A DNA stretch of 64,000 nt from an uncultured Oscillospiraceae bacterium (GCA_944382965.1 CALWOA010000003.1:1-64000), one strand, 5' to 3'; shown: positions 42,648 to 51,743, counted from the stretch's first letter. Numbers and translations: made by a program. The notes: generated by a model from the letters alone, not told the origin.

Positions 42648-42724
42648 CTTCCGGTCTTTTTGCTAAATTTTACCATGTTTGTTTGTGCATCCCAGGGATT
42701 TACACAAAGCTGACCTGGATTTGC

Positions 42725-42753
42725 TTGCAATTAACTGTGCATTTTGGTATAAT
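42725..42753 (+). promoter_or_regulatory. Promoter of the TetR-family regulator
   Basis: TTGCAA (42725-42730), 17-base spacer, TATAAT (42748-42753), 44 bases before the start codon. Confidence 0.85.
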
Positions 42754-42797
42754 TCCTTTACTGTGTGTATTCTCGAATCCCTGTAAAGGAGCAGCCT

Positions 42798-43325
42798 ATG
42801 TGCAACAACACCAAACAAAAAATTGCGGCGACCCTTCGTCGGATGATGAAGAAACACCCTTTTCAAAAAATCAGCGTCCAGAGCCTGATGGACGAAACCA
42901 ATATGAAGCGGCAAAGCTTTTACTACCACTTTCAGGACACCCGGGATGTGCTGGCCTGGATCTGCCGTCAGGAACTAGGAAAAAAGCTGGAAGCCTGCCA
43001 GGCGCCGTTTTCCGAGCGGATTTTATATGCTTTGCAGCTTCTCAATGAAGACCGGGTCTTTTATCGGCAAGTAATCAATGCAGCCATGCCGGAATTTGTC
43101 CAGGAATTCGGAGAAAACATTTTCCGCCCCTGGATCGTCCAGCGGCTGTATCCGGACAAAAGCCAGCTGTCGGAAAATGAAACCTTTGTGGTCTCTTTCA
43201 TTACCCATGCCAGTGTGAACTATTTTGTCCACTTTGTTCGTTCCCGGGACCCCTTTGACCCGGAAGTAGCCCGGGAGCAGATTGCTGCGCTGCTGGGGGC
43301 TTTGGGGCTTTCCGATCCGGTTTGA
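42798..43325 (+). CDS. TetR/AcrR-family regulator (DhaS-like)
   Basis: The 175-residue protein starts MCNNTKQKIAATLRRMMKKH at 42798 behind AAAGGAG. Residues 5-50 are a TetR HTH (FQKISVQSLMDETNMKRQSFYYHFQDTRDVLAW). The C-terminal part (ILYALQLLNEDRVFYRQVINAAM and VVSFITHASVNYFVHFV) resembles the DhaS/TetR-like group that controls dihydroxyacetone or glycerol genes. Regulation of the adjacent glycerol operon is likely but inferred from position only. Confidence 0.83.
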   Translation: MCNNTKQKIAATLRRMMKKHPFQKISVQSLMDETNMKRQSFYYHFQDTRDVLAWICRQELGKKLEACQAPFSERILYALQLLNEDRVFYRQVINAAMPEFVQEFGENIFRPWIVQRLYPDKSQLSENETFVVSFITHASVNYFVHFVRSRDPFDPEVAREQIAALLGALGLSDPV

Positions 43326-43350
43326 TTTATCTCTCCCTTTTCCGAAAAAT

Positions 43351-43383
43351 AGCGCCGATTCGATTGATTTCCGAATCGGCGCT
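43351..43383. terminator. Shared terminator of the TetR gene and citXG
   Basis: AGCGCCGATTCG (43351-43362) pairs perfectly with CGAATCGGCGCT (43372-43383) around a 9-base loop; the minus strand continues ATTTTTC, the plus strand TGTATTTTC. Confidence 0.9.
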
Positions 43384-43393
43384 TGTATTTTCA

Positions 43394-44764
43394 TTATGCT
43401 TCCTGGCTGCACCAGTCGTGCAGAAACAGCGTCACTGCCAGCAGGTCCGCACAGCCTCCAGGGGATAGGTTTTTCTGGACAAAGGCCCTGTCCAGCTGCC
43501 GGATTTGTTCCGGCTTCGGCATGGGATTTTGTTTCAGCAAATTCTTCACCTGCTCCATGGCCTCCCGGGCCAGTTTCATACCGCCCCGGGCAATCATATT
43601 GGTATCCGTAACCGCCCCAATCAGGTGCAGCAAGGCTATGGCAGCAGCATCGTTCCGGCTGTTTCCCCTAGCCAGAGCTTTGCAGAATGCGGGAAGGCCC
43701 ACTTTCTCCACGGAAGGCAAGCCTGCGGCAGCTTCTCCCCGGATGCCCGTCAGGCCGTGTTCCAAGTAAAGCCGCTGTCCCACCGTCACTCCCTGACCGG
43801 AAGCACGCATTGCCGAAAAATCCTGCTCCACTGCTTCTTTCGTCATCTGGGCGCAGACTTCCAAAATTTTTTTCAGGTCCCGGCAGGGCAACTCCGGCGT
43901 CCACAGCCGACCCACTGCGCCGCACACGGTACCCAAAGTAAAAATGGCCCCTTTGTGGGTATTGACGCCCCCAGTGGCAGCAAACATGCTCTGCTCCGCC
44001 TGGATTCCCGCGGCCCGCAATGCCTGGAAGGTATGTTCCGGCGGTTGGGTACGGGTATCCTGACCGATGGCGGCGCACTGCAAAAAGTACGGTGCCAGGG
44101 CGCTGGCACTGGCGGTAAAGGTAAAGATATCCATATCTCGGTGACTGCCGCTGTTTTCCCGGTCCACCAACCCCGGTTTGGGGGTGGTGCAGACCTCATC
44201 CAACAAACTCCGCAGCGCCAGGGTCCCAATTTTCTGCGCGTCCCGCTGCTGAAAATGATCGGAAAGGATGCGCTGGGTTACTTGCTGAAGCTCCTGTACG
44301 GAATGAACTCTCCGGGAGGCACACCCCCGGCCAGGGGCGCCGCAGACGATGCAGCCTCGTTCCTGTCTGCCCACGGTCTGGCGCCGCAGCTGCTCGCCCC
44401 GAGGGCTCAGCACATCCATATCAAACAAGCGGCCCAGCTGGCAGGAATCTTCCACTTTGGCGCACAGGCTTTTGATTCGCTCCGAATTGCCCTGCACCAC
44501 ATAGAAGGCTTCGCACCCGGTCACTTCCTGGCGGATTTGCTGGTGCACCACAGGCATTTTTTCCCGTTTCAGCGCTTCTTTCAGCATGCAGCAGCCTTCC
44601 TGAAAGCCCCGGCGAATCAGGGGCGTGTCTTTTTCCGGGCCGGCAATGTTCATGGTGAAGCTGATCAGCGGCAGATTGTATTGCCGCAGCAGCGCTTGCT
44701 GCTCCCCAGCTCTGCGCTCCCGGGCAAAGAGCATCTGGGGCAAGGTAACCTCCACGAAACGCAC
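43394..44764 (-). CDS. citXG: CitX-CitG fusion: citrate lyase prosthetic-group enzymes
   Basis: The 456-residue protein joins two activities. Residues 1-165 are CitX (holo-ACP synthase), which attaches the prosthetic group to CitD; a block EGCCMLKEAL and the pair CGAPGRGCASRRVHS lie here. Residues 175-456 are CitG, which makes 2'-(5''-triphosphoribosyl)-3'-dephospho-CoA; it shows LRSLLDEVCTTPKPGLVDRENSGSHRDMD, FAATGGVNTHKGAIFTLG and RNDAAAIALLHLIGAVTDTNMIARGG. Such fusions are known in several bacteria. It starts 5 bases after the citC stop, behind AGGAGG within the citC end. Confidence 0.93.
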   Translation of the reverse strand: MRFVEVTLPQMLFARERRAGEQQALLRQYNLPLISFTMNIAGPEKDTPLIRRGFQEGCCMLKEALKREKMPVVHQQIRQEVTGCEAFYVVQGNSERIKSLCAKVEDSCQLGRLFDMDVLSPRGEQLRRQTVGRQERGCIVCGAPGRGCASRRVHSVQELQQVTQRILSDHFQQRDAQKIGTLALRSLLDEVCTTPKPGLVDRENSGSHRDMDIFTFTASASALAPYFLQCAAIGQDTRTQPPEHTFQALRAAGIQAEQSMFAATGGVNTHKGAIFTLGTVCGAVGRLWTPELPCRDLKKILEVCAQMTKEAVEQDFSAMRASGQGVTVGQRLYLEHGLTGIRGEAAAGLPSVEKVGLPAFCKALARGNSRNDAAAIALLHLIGAVTDTNMIARGGMKLAREAMEQVKNLLKQNPMPKPEQIRQLDRAFVQKNLSPGGCADLLAVTLFLHDWCSQEA

Positions 44765-44768
44765 CTCC

Positions 44769-45809
44769 TTAGTGGTGGATCAGATTGGTGGCTGCTTTCA
44801 GTGCGGCTACGGTTTTTTCCCCTTCCGCTCCGGCAAAATAGGCATAGGTACTTGGGGGCAGCATATCCCGCACCGCTTCCAATTGGCCATCGTGGATGGC
44901 TTGCCGGACGGTGCTGGCGCTGATAATCTGCCCGTTCGTACACAGCCGGGGGATGATGCAGCATTCCAGCCCCATTTGGGGCATTTGTTTTGCCATGACT
45001 TGATTATACAGGCTGGTGGTATGGCTGTTGGGTTCTTCCCCTACATACCGCCGCTGGATGCCCAGAGTTTTGGCGATTTTCTCAAACACCGCCAGATCCA
45101 GCGCCGCCTGGGTCTGGATCACCTCGTCCGCATCTTTGAGGAAATAGCTGGGGAAGGTGGCGCTGCTGATCATATACGCGTCGGAATCGTAGCACACCAC
45201 ATTGGGCAAATCTGCCACTCCCGCCTGTACCAGCTGTTTGCGGACGGCAAAGGGGATGGGCCCCGCCTCTTCACTGAGTACGAACAGGTGTACCACGTCA
45301 TTTTCCGCCGCCGCCTGTTCCACCAAATGCCGGTGTCCCAGGGTGAAGGGGTTGGCATTCATCACGATTGCTCCAATCCGCTCCCCATCCCGGCGGATTT
45401 TGGCAAGATTTGCGCAATAACCGGCAAACCCATTGCGGCGGTTTTCCATAAAAACCAGCTTACCGTCCACCCGGGCGATCTCATAGAATCCCAAATCCGA
45501 CATAAACTTCGATGCTTTGACTTTGGTGTAGAGGAACAGCCGGAAATTGCCCCGCATTGCCTGGTACTCCGTCAGATGGCTGACAATGCGGTTCATCAGT
45601 CCTTCCCCCTGGTGGCTGCCGGAAACCGCCAGACAGCGCAGGGTATTCTGAAAGCAGCTTCCCGTGGCAATCAGCTTGCCGTCATCGTCAAAGATGCCGC
45701 AGGTGTAGTCCAGATTGCCGTCCAGGCGAATGCCTTCCTGCTCCAGCAGGGCTTCTACCTGGGCCATGTCCCGGCTTTTGGAAGAGATGGATTCTACTAC
45801 GTCGCTCAT
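44769..45809 (-). CDS. citC: CitC: [citrate (pro-3S)-lyase] ligase
   Basis: CitC acetylates the prosthetic group on CitD to activate citrate lyase. The 346-residue protein has an N-terminal GNAT-like domain (VSGSHQGEGLMNRIVSHLTEYQ, about 60-85) and a C-terminal nucleotidyltransferase fold with GAIVMNANPFTLGHRHLVEQA and the conserved ISASTVRQAI. ATG 45809 is 9 bases past GGAG; a TTG one codon earlier is the alternative. It is separated from citDEF by the CitMHS transporter and chromate-transporter genes. Confidence 0.94.
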   Translation of the reverse strand: MSDVVESISSKSRDMAQVEALLEQEGIRLDGNLDYTCGIFDDDGKLIATGSCFQNTLRCLAVSGSHQGEGLMNRIVSHLTEYQAMRGNFRLFLYTKVKASKFMSDLGFYEIARVDGKLVFMENRRNGFAGYCANLAKIRRDGERIGAIVMNANPFTLGHRHLVEQAAAENDVVHLFVLSEEAGPIPFAVRKQLVQAGVADLPNVVCYDSDAYMISSATFPSYFLKDADEVIQTQAALDLAVFEKIAKTLGIQRRYVGEEPNSHTTSLYNQVMAKQMPQMGLECCIIPRLCTNGQIISASTVRQAIHDGQLEAVRDMLPPSTYAYFAGAEGEKTVAALKAATNLIHH

Positions 45810-45834
45810 CAAGTGTTTCTCCTTTCCGCTTACG

Positions 45835-46380
45835 TTATGCCAGGTGCAGCACCCCGAACAGAATCAGTCCGGCGCCACAGCTCAGCAGCAGAATTTTGGG
45901 AATGCTGATTTTGTATTTCAGAAGCAGCACGCTGTCCACAATGCCGATGGCCAGACTGGGCAGCCGCAGTGTCCCGGCGGAAATATAATTGCTCATGCTC
46001 AAAGAAATCAAAACCCCTAGTACCATGCCGAAGCAGGCAGGCCGAACGCCTACCAGAATCCGCTGCATCAGGCGGCTGTCTTTGAATTTCTGGAAGCAGA
46101 TGGCCGCCAGAGCGCACAAAGTCAGCGTGGGTGTCAGCACCCCCAGGTTGGCAGCTACTGCACCGAAAATGCCCGCTGCCTGCATTCCGGCAAAGGTGGC
46201 GCAGTTCAGTCCCAAGGGGCCGGGTGTCATTTCCGCAATGGCCACAATGTCCGTTACCTCGTTCACCGTCATCCAGCCATTGCTGATTACCTGATTGGAA
46301 ATCTGGGGAATCATAGACAGGCCGCCGAAACTGCCGAACCCGATCAGCAGAAAGCTCCAGTACAATTTAAGCAGCACCAT
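45835..46380 (-). CDS. Chromate-transporter (CHR) family protein, half-size, second subunit
   Basis: The 181-residue polytopic protein has the CHR motifs FGSFGGLSMIP near the start and EMTPGPLGLNCATFAG (about residues 49-64). Half-size CHR proteins work as pairs; the partner is encoded just upstream with a 14-base overlap. The family is named for chromate efflux in resistant bacteria, but many members are not involved in chromate. The position inside the citrate cluster suggests an anion role tied to citrate use; this is unproven. Confidence 0.9.
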   Translation of the reverse strand: MVLLKLYWSFLLIGFGSFGGLSMIPQISNQVISNGWMTVNEVTDIVAIAEMTPGPLGLNCATFAGMQAAGIFGAVAANLGVLTPTLTLCALAAICFQKFKDSRLMQRILVGVRPACFGMVLGVLISLSMSNYISAGTLRLPSLAIGIVDSVLLLKYKISIPKILLLSCGAGLILFGVLHLA

Positions 46381-46948
46381 GCTTCTCTGCCTCCCTCCGC
46401 TCGTAAATACCGCTGATTACCAAACCGGATACCACTCCCAGAACCACCAACAATACCGGGTTCACAGAAGTAAACAGATAGATTCCCAGGCAGGCAACTA
46501 CCACCAGCAGGCAAGGCGGATATTTCACACTGCCCTTTGCCAGTCCCAGGGCGGCGCACAGAATAATCGGCACCACCGCCGCCTGCATACCGGACATGGC
46601 TGCATGTACCCAGGGATTCTGCCGGAAGGCATTATAGGCAAAGCTAATGGCAATCAGCACTGCCATGGGCGGAAAACACATGCCGAAAACACAGGTCAAA
46701 CCTCCCAGAATTCCCCCCACCCGGTAGCCGTAGAGCATTGCCACGTTGGCAATCATCGTCCCCGGCAGGCTCTTGGCAACACTGGTCAAATCCAGCAGTT
46801 CCTGGGAGGTAATCACCTTCTTCTTTTCCACGTACAGCTGCTGCATCTGGGCAATGATGCTCCACCCCCCGCCAAAGGTAAAGACCCCAAAGCGGAGAAA
46901 TTCCAGCAAGAGCGTGCCATATTTGTTTTGTTTCTTCGTAAATATCAC
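46367..46948 (-). CDS. Chromate-transporter (CHR) family protein, half-size, first subunit
   Basis: The paired half of the next gene. It is a polytopic protein of about 193 residues with FGVFTFGGGWSIIAQMQQLYVEKKKVI and SLPGTMIANVAMLYGYRVGG, the CHR N-half motifs. The start is uncertain: GTG 46948 (VIFTKKQNKYGTLLL) is the best, though its Shine-Dalgarno is weak; the frame stays open another 12 codons upstream. A terminator of the preceding CitMHS gene lies at 47012-47050, so this pair has its own promoter or relies on readthrough. Confidence 0.88.
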   Translation of the reverse strand: MIFTKKQNKYGTLLLEFLRFGVFTFGGGWSIIAQMQQLYVEKKKVITSQELLDLTSVAKSLPGTMIANVAMLYGYRVGGILGGLTCVFGMCFPPMAVLIAISFAYNAFRQNPWVHAAMSGMQAAVVPIILCAALGLAKGSVKYPPCLLVVVACLGIYLFTSVNPVLLVVLGVVSGLVISGIYERREAEKHGAA

Positions 46949-47011
46949 CTCAAAACCATAGAAAGCACCTGGATTATACCACAATTTTTAAAAAAGCACA
47001 ATATAGAATGC

Positions 47012-47050
47012 GCCCCGGTTTCCCCAAACGGCATTCAGGGAAACCGGGGC
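47012..47050 (-). terminator. Terminator after the CitMHS transporter gene
   Basis: GCCCCGGTTTCCC (47012-47024) pairs perfectly with GGGAAACCGGGGC (47038-47050) around a 13-base loop. The T-run comes about 20 bases later on the minus strand, so it may be only partly effective. Confidence 0.7.
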
Positions 47051-47134
47051 AAAGAGAGGAAAGATCAGGCCCTTAGAAAGCACCTTGGGCAGTTGCTCCA
47101 TCCGAAGGTCCCGTGGTTACGCCGGAGAGAAAGA

Positions 47135-48526
47135 TTACTTCATCAGCGGGACAACACCGGTAACGGCAGCAGTCAGGATGAAGATCACAAAGATGCCAAC
47201 GGCCCACTTTGCAGATTCTCTCTGCCACTCGCCCATATCCAGACCGGTCAGGTTCAGCAGCAGGTAGATGAAAGCGACCAGGGGGCTCAGCAGGTGGAAT
47301 GCCTGGCCCAGCAGGGATGCGGTGCCGATTTCCAGAGCGGTAAAGCCGTAGGAATAACCAGCCTCAGCAAATACAGGCAGAACACCATAGTAGAATGCGT
47401 CGTTGGACAGCAGGAAGGTGCCGGGTGCGGAAACGATTGCCATGATAAGGCCCCAGAACCGGCCCAGCTGAGGCGGAATCAGGGAGATCAGGCTGGAAGC
47501 CAGGGCATCGGACATGCCGGAGTTGGTGAACAGGCCCATGAAGATACCGGCAGCGAAGACCAGGATAACCACCTGCAGGGCATCGCCGGCATTGTCGGAG
47601 ATACGAGCCTTCTGCTCTTTGATGGTCCTGTAGTTGATCATCAGCGCCAGGCCGGTGCCAACCAGGAACAGGAACATGGAGGGGAAGGTACCCAGAACCA
47701 GCATCACCACAATGGCGATGGTCATAATAGCATTGATCCATACGTTCTTCGGACGCTTCAGAGCGGCATCCTCTTCGGACTCAGGAGCCATCAGGGCAGT
47801 CAGTTCGTCATTGGACAGATGCTGAATGCCAACTCTCTTGCGCTCTCTCATGCCCAGGAACACAGCCACACCCAGCATGTAGATGACGGACAGCACCATG
47901 CCGGGAATCAGAGCCCGCAGGATGGTCTGCTCGTCCACACCAGGCTGACCCTGCAGCACGGAGATAACACGAGCGGTGGGGCCACCCCAGGGCAGCAGGT
48001 TCATGATGGTGTTCATCAGAATCACCAGAACGCCCAGGTTCATCATCTTCAGATTCAGCTTCTTGTAGATGGGAATGAAGGCAGTGCAGCAGATCAGGGT
48101 AGTGGTGGTACCGTCGCCGTTCAGGGAAACGCAGGCAGCCACAATGGCGGTACCCAGCAGAACCTTCACCGGGTCGCCCTTAGCGAAGCGGATCATGGCA
48201 CGGGTCACCGGATCAAACAGGCCGGCATTGAGCATGATGGCGAAGTACAAAATAGCGAACAACAGCATGATGCCGGTGTTGGCAGTCTGGCCTACGCCAG
48301 CTACGGTCCAGTCACCGATAATCTTGATTTGATCCCACAGCGTTACGCTGGCGGCATCCACGCCGTTGGCAGCAGCTACCAGATCGGTATACTGTCCCAG
48401 GAAGGCGCCCAGCAGGGTAAATGCCAGCGGAACCAGCAGCAACGCAGTGAAGGGCTGCATTTTCTTGGTCATGACCAGTGCCAGGAACACAATGATCATT
48501 GCCCAGGCGATAATCGTCATTGTCAT
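47135..48526 (-). CDS. CitMHS-family citrate transporter
   Basis: The 463-residue protein has about 12 membrane segments and matches the CitMHS/CitM family of citrate-metal:proton symporters. Diagnostic blocks are CVSLNGDGTTTTLICCTAFIPIYKKLNLKMMNLGVLVILMNTIMNLLPWGGPTAR and SAPGTFLLSNDAFYYGVLPVFAEAG. The start is ATG 48526, near GGGGGAA; the codons upstream are ignored. It lies 240 bases downstream of citF and supplies citrate to the lyase. The metal ion carried with citrate is not known. Confidence 0.93.
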   Translation of the reverse strand: MTMTIIAWAMIIVFLALVMTKKMQPFTALLLVPLAFTLLGAFLGQYTDLVAAANGVDAASVTLWDQIKIIGDWTVAGVGQTANTGIMLLFAILYFAIMLNAGLFDPVTRAMIRFAKGDPVKVLLGTAIVAACVSLNGDGTTTTLICCTAFIPIYKKLNLKMMNLGVLVILMNTIMNLLPWGGPTARVISVLQGQPGVDEQTILRALIPGMVLSVIYMLGVAVFLGMRERKRVGIQHLSNDELTALMAPESEEDAALKRPKNVWINAIMTIAIVVMLVLGTFPSMFLFLVGTGLALMINYRTIKEQKARISDNAGDALQVVILVFAAGIFMGLFTNSGMSDALASSLISLIPPQLGRFWGLIMAIVSAPGTFLLSNDAFYYGVLPVFAEAGYSYGFTALEIGTASLLGQAFHLLSPLVAFIYLLLNLTGLDMGEWQRESAKWAVGIFVIFILTAAVTGVVPLMK

Positions 48527-48767
48527 AGGTTTGTAGTTCCCCCTTGTGAATTTGTGTATCGGCAACTTGTACAAACAGCTCCGGCATTTCTGTTCTTCCA
48601 AGTTAACTCTCTTCTTGTTGTTGCTTCCGGAACAGGAAGAAGCAAGCAGTTGGCTTAAAGTGACAAAATTGAATACTTATTATAAAGTTAGGAATGCACC
48701 AACCGCTTTTTCTTCCCCGGCAAGCAGCCGGTATTTTCCACCGGGAATTTCCCGGTAAGAAATTATG

Positions 48768-50324
48768 TTACAGCTCCAAAGGCTTGACTTTGCGGACTAC
48801 ATCCAGAATGGTACCATCCCGGGCTTCCAGCACCGCAACCACCTGGTCTTCCCACTGAAGGTCGTCGGGACGTCCCACCAGGGAGTAGGCCTTATCCTTC
48901 AGGCTCTCAATGCTGACATGGGGAATTCCTGCTTTGTCCAGGCATTCCACCAGGTCGGGCCGCAGAGGATTGACGGCAATGCCGTAGTCGGTAACCAGCA
49001 CATCCACGCAGTCGCCGGGAGTGGTAACGGTGACAACCTTCTCGCAGACCGTTGCCATCCGACCGCGGATCAGGGGTGTAACGATGATGCACACCTTGCT
49101 GCCTGCGGCGGTATCGGGGTGGCCGCCGGGAGCGCCCCGGAGAACACCGTCGGAGCCGGTCAGAACGTTGACGTTGAAGTCCGTGTCAATTTCCAGTGCG
49201 GCCAGCACAACAAAGTCCAGTTTGTTGACAAAAGCGCCCTTGTTGGCGGGGTTTGCGTACTGAGAAGCGGACATTTCAAAGTGACCGGGCGTCTGGTTGA
49301 TGGAGTTGACCGCATCCAGGTCAAAGTCCTGCACGTCTACTGCGGCACGAACCTTGCCCTTTTTCAGCAGCTCCACCATGGGCTTGCAGATGCCGCCTAC
49401 AGCCAGTCCCATCTGGATATTCCGCTCATCCATATACTTTTCCAGGAACAGGTTGGCAGCCAGAGAAGGACCACCCACACCGGTCTGGAATACGAATCCG
49501 TCCTTGAAATACGGGGTAGAGGCAATCACCTTTGCCACATTTTCCGCCATCATCAGATCCCGTGGGTTCTGGCTGATCCGGGCAGCGGCAGAAGCAATCT
49601 TCTTGGGGTTGCCGATGGAATCCACCACAACCACTGCATCCACGTCGATGGCCTCCACGGAAGCGGGGAAATTGGGGAAATCCACCAGGCAGTCCGTCAC
49701 AACCACCACGTAGTCAGCAAACCGGGAGTCGGTAATGGCATAACCCAGGCTGCCGCAGTTGGACTTGCCGCCGATACCCCGGCAGTTGCCCACGCAGTCA
49801 GAAGTGGGAGCCGCCACAAAAGCGATGTCAATGTGGACTTCTCCGGCCTCAATCGCCCGGGGACGACCGCCATGGCTGCGGATAATGGCAGGGGTTTTCA
49901 GCTTACCGGCGGAAACCACTTCACCCATCCGGCCGCGAATGCCGGAGGTCTGGATGCCGATTACTTTTCCCTGCTCGATGTAATCGGCAATGGGGTCATT
50001 GGCATCACCCAGAGAAGTGGCAGCAATGGTCAGATCTTTCAGGCCCATTTCCTCAATGGCGGCTTTCATTACCATGTTGGCCACGAAGTCGCCGTTACGC
50101 AGGGCATGGTGGAAAGAGAAGGTCATACCATCTCTGGCACCACACAGCTTCAGCGCATCCACCAGGGAGGCAACCACTTTGGTTTCCTGGGGGGTTTCAT
50201 AGCGGCGGGTACGGGGTCCAACTTTCTGGATGTACTTGCCATCCATATACTGTTTTCCCTGGTAAACTTCCTTGCCGTCAACCAGCAGGAAATCCGGGAT
50301 TTCACGTCCTACTGCATTTTTCAT
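48768..50324 (-). CDS. citF: CitF: citrate lyase alpha subunit
   Basis: CitF is the citrate:acetyl-ACP transferase subunit. The 518-residue protein starts MKNAVGREIPDFLLVDGKEV and carries the family blocks FSFHHALRNGDFVANMVM, TSGIRGRMGEVVSAG, RSHGGRPRAIEAGEVHIDIAFVAAPTSD, GPSLAANLFLEKYM and SDGVLRGAPGGHPDTAAG. Length is normal. It overlaps citE by 4 bases; citD, citE and citF form a tight unit. Confidence 0.96.
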   Translation of the reverse strand: MKNAVGREIPDFLLVDGKEVYQGKQYMDGKYIQKVGPRTRRYETPQETKVVASLVDALKLCGARDGMTFSFHHALRNGDFVANMVMKAAIEEMGLKDLTIAATSLGDANDPIADYIEQGKVIGIQTSGIRGRMGEVVSAGKLKTPAIIRSHGGRPRAIEAGEVHIDIAFVAAPTSDCVGNCRGIGGKSNCGSLGYAITDSRFADYVVVVTDCLVDFPNFPASVEAIDVDAVVVVDSIGNPKKIASAAARISQNPRDLMMAENVAKVIASTPYFKDGFVFQTGVGGPSLAANLFLEKYMDERNIQMGLAVGGICKPMVELLKKGKVRAAVDVQDFDLDAVNSINQTPGHFEMSASQYANPANKGAFVNKLDFVVLAALEIDTDFNVNVLTGSDGVLRGAPGGHPDTAAGSKVCIIVTPLIRGRMATVCEKVVTVTTPGDCVDVLVTDYGIAVNPLRPDLVECLDKAGIPHVSIESLKDKAYSLVGRPDDLQWEDQVVAVLEARDGTILDVVRKVKPLEL

Positions 50325-51235
50325 ACCAGATCCCCCTCATACATACCGCAGGCTTTTGCCAGCTTCAGTGTCCGCTTTGCGCCGGGAACGAAGGCGATGT
50401 CCAGCATCTTGCCATCCACGGTGAAAACACCAATACCCAGTTTGGCCTGCTCTTCAATGGCCCGCACGATTTTCTCTGCCTGCCGAACTTCCTTTTCGGT
50501 GGGCGTAAACACCTGGTGTACCAGGCGAATCTGCTTGGGGTTAATCAGGCTCTTGCCGTCAAAGCCCATAGCCTTGTTCTGGCGGACTTCGGCTTCAAAT
50601 CCGGCATCGTCATCCAGATCGGTAAACACCGTGTCAAAGCACTGAATGCCGGCAGCTCTTGCAGCCAGCAGCATCTGTCCCCGGGCAGCCAGCATATCCA
50701 CGCCGTCGGGCTGGAAGGTGGTCTGCATGCACTTGCGGAAGTCACCGCCGGAAATGGCCACGCCAAACATCCGATCAGAAGCAGAACAGATTTCGTAAGC
50801 GTTGAGAATGCCCTTGGGGCTTTCCAGGGCTGCCATCAGCAGGGTCCGGCCCACTTCCACGCCGAATTCCTTTTCCGCTGCTTCCACGGCAGCTTCTACG
50901 GTGCGGACATCCTGGGCGCTTTCACACTTGGCAATGCGGATGCCATCGGCACCGCCTGCCACGCAGACCCGGATATCTTCCTGCCAGTGGGGGGTGTCCA
51001 GACCGTTGATCCGGACGATTACCTCGGTACTGCCATAGTCAATGGTGGTCAAGGCATGGTACAGGCTGAATCGGGCGGCGTCCTTCTGGTTTTCTGCCAC
51101 CGCGTCCTCCAGGTCCAGCATAATGGAGTCACAGCCGTAAATATAGGCGTCTTTGATCAGGCCCGGCTTCTGGGCGTTCATGAACATCATGGTCCGGCGC
51201 AGGCGGAACCGTTCGGGCTTGGGTCTTTTGATCAT
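50321..51235 (-). CDS. citE: CitE: citrate lyase beta subunit
   Basis: CitE cleaves citryl-ACP to acetyl-ACP and oxaloacetate. The 304-residue HpcH/HpaI-fold protein starts MIKRPKPERFRLRRTMMFMN at 51235, overlapping the citD stop (ATGA). It contains DSIMLDLEDAVAENQKDAAR, VIVRINGLDTPHW, GIRIAKCESAQDV, LMAALESPKGILNAYEI and GKSLINPKQIRLVHQVFTPTEKEV, with the Glu and Asp metal ligands in place. Confidence 0.96.
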   Translation of the reverse strand: MIKRPKPERFRLRRTMMFMNAQKPGLIKDAYIYGCDSIMLDLEDAVAENQKDAARFSLYHALTTIDYGSTEVIVRINGLDTPHWQEDIRVCVAGGADGIRIAKCESAQDVRTVEAAVEAAEKEFGVEVGRTLLMAALESPKGILNAYEICSASDRMFGVAISGGDFRKCMQTTFQPDGVDMLAARGQMLLAARAAGIQCFDTVFTDLDDDAGFEAEVRQNKAMGFDGKSLINPKQIRLVHQVFTPTEKEVRQAEKIVRAIEEQAKLGIGVFTVDGKMLDIAFVPGAKRTLKLAKACGMYEGDLV

Positions 51236-51531
51236 CTGACAATACCTCCCCAGGGGATATTTTCCGCAGATGCGTCGCAGCTGCGGAACACGGCACACTC
51301 AACCCGGGCTTTCAGAGTGCAGTCCAGTGCTCCCTTGTCCACCACGGTCACAGCCGCATTCTCCACTCCCAGCCGCTGCAGGGTTTCCAGCACCGTGGCC
51401 TTGATCTGGCGGCCGTACTGGTTCATCACACTGCTGCTCAATTCCAAGGAAATGCCGTTGCCGGGTTCCACTGTTACCAGGCAGTCGCTGGATTCCAGAG
51501 TTCCGGCTGATGCAGTTTTACAAATTTCCAT
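51232..51531 (-). CDS. citD: CitD: citrate lyase acyl carrier protein (gamma subunit)
   Basis: The 99-residue carrier starts MEICKTASAGTLESSDCLVT at 51531 behind TGGAGGAG. The Ser of GTLESSD (residue 14) is the expected attachment site for the phosphoribosyl-dephospho-CoA group made by CitG and placed by CitX. First gene of the citDEF unit, with a promoter at 51574-51602 and a palindrome at 51561-51573. Confidence 0.95.
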   Translation of the reverse strand: MEICKTASAGTLESSDCLVTVEPGNGISLELSSSVMNQYGRQIKATVLETLQRLGVENAAVTVVDKGALDCTLKARVECAVFRSCDASAENIPWGGIVR

Positions 51532-51560
51532 TTGGTTCTCCTCCATTCCAATTTTTTCAC

Positions 51561-51602
51561 GTCGTTTGACGACAGTTTACTATGTTCCCCTCACAAACGC
51601 AA
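51561..51602 (-). promoter_or_regulatory. Promoter and palindrome of the citrate operon
   Basis: Minus strand: TTGCGT (51597-51602), 17-base spacer, TAAACT (51574-51579). The palindrome GTCGT-TTG-ACGAC (51561-51573) directly follows the -10 box, overlapping the likely start point, and may be an operator. Confidence 0.65.
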
Positions 51603-51656
51603 ATATATATTCTTGAATCTTTACCATAACGTAGGGCCTATATATCGACATAATTC

Positions 51657-51684
51657 TTGACTTTCATAAGGGCAATGTTATAAT
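51657..51684 (+). promoter_or_regulatory. Promoter of the LysR-family regulator
   Basis: TTGACT (51657-51662), 16-base spacer, TATAAT (51679-51684). It is divergent from the citD promoter, the usual layout for a LysR regulator and its target operon. Confidence 0.8.
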
Positions 51685-51743
51685 GCAGATAGAGTACCCA
51701 TAATATCTTTTGTGCAACATCTCTAATCAGGAAGGGAAATTTT

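Noticed and set aside
46295-48658. A 787-codon open frame on the plus strand opposite the CitMHS and chromate-transporter genes
   Set aside because: It is the antisense shadow of well-supported genes. The product is Gln/His/Gly-rich without any domain, and it has no promoter.
48738-48758. Small palindrome (ACCGGGA/TCCCGGT) just past the citF stop, as a terminator
   Set aside because: The stem is short and no T-run follows on the minus strand, so it is not listed as a terminator.
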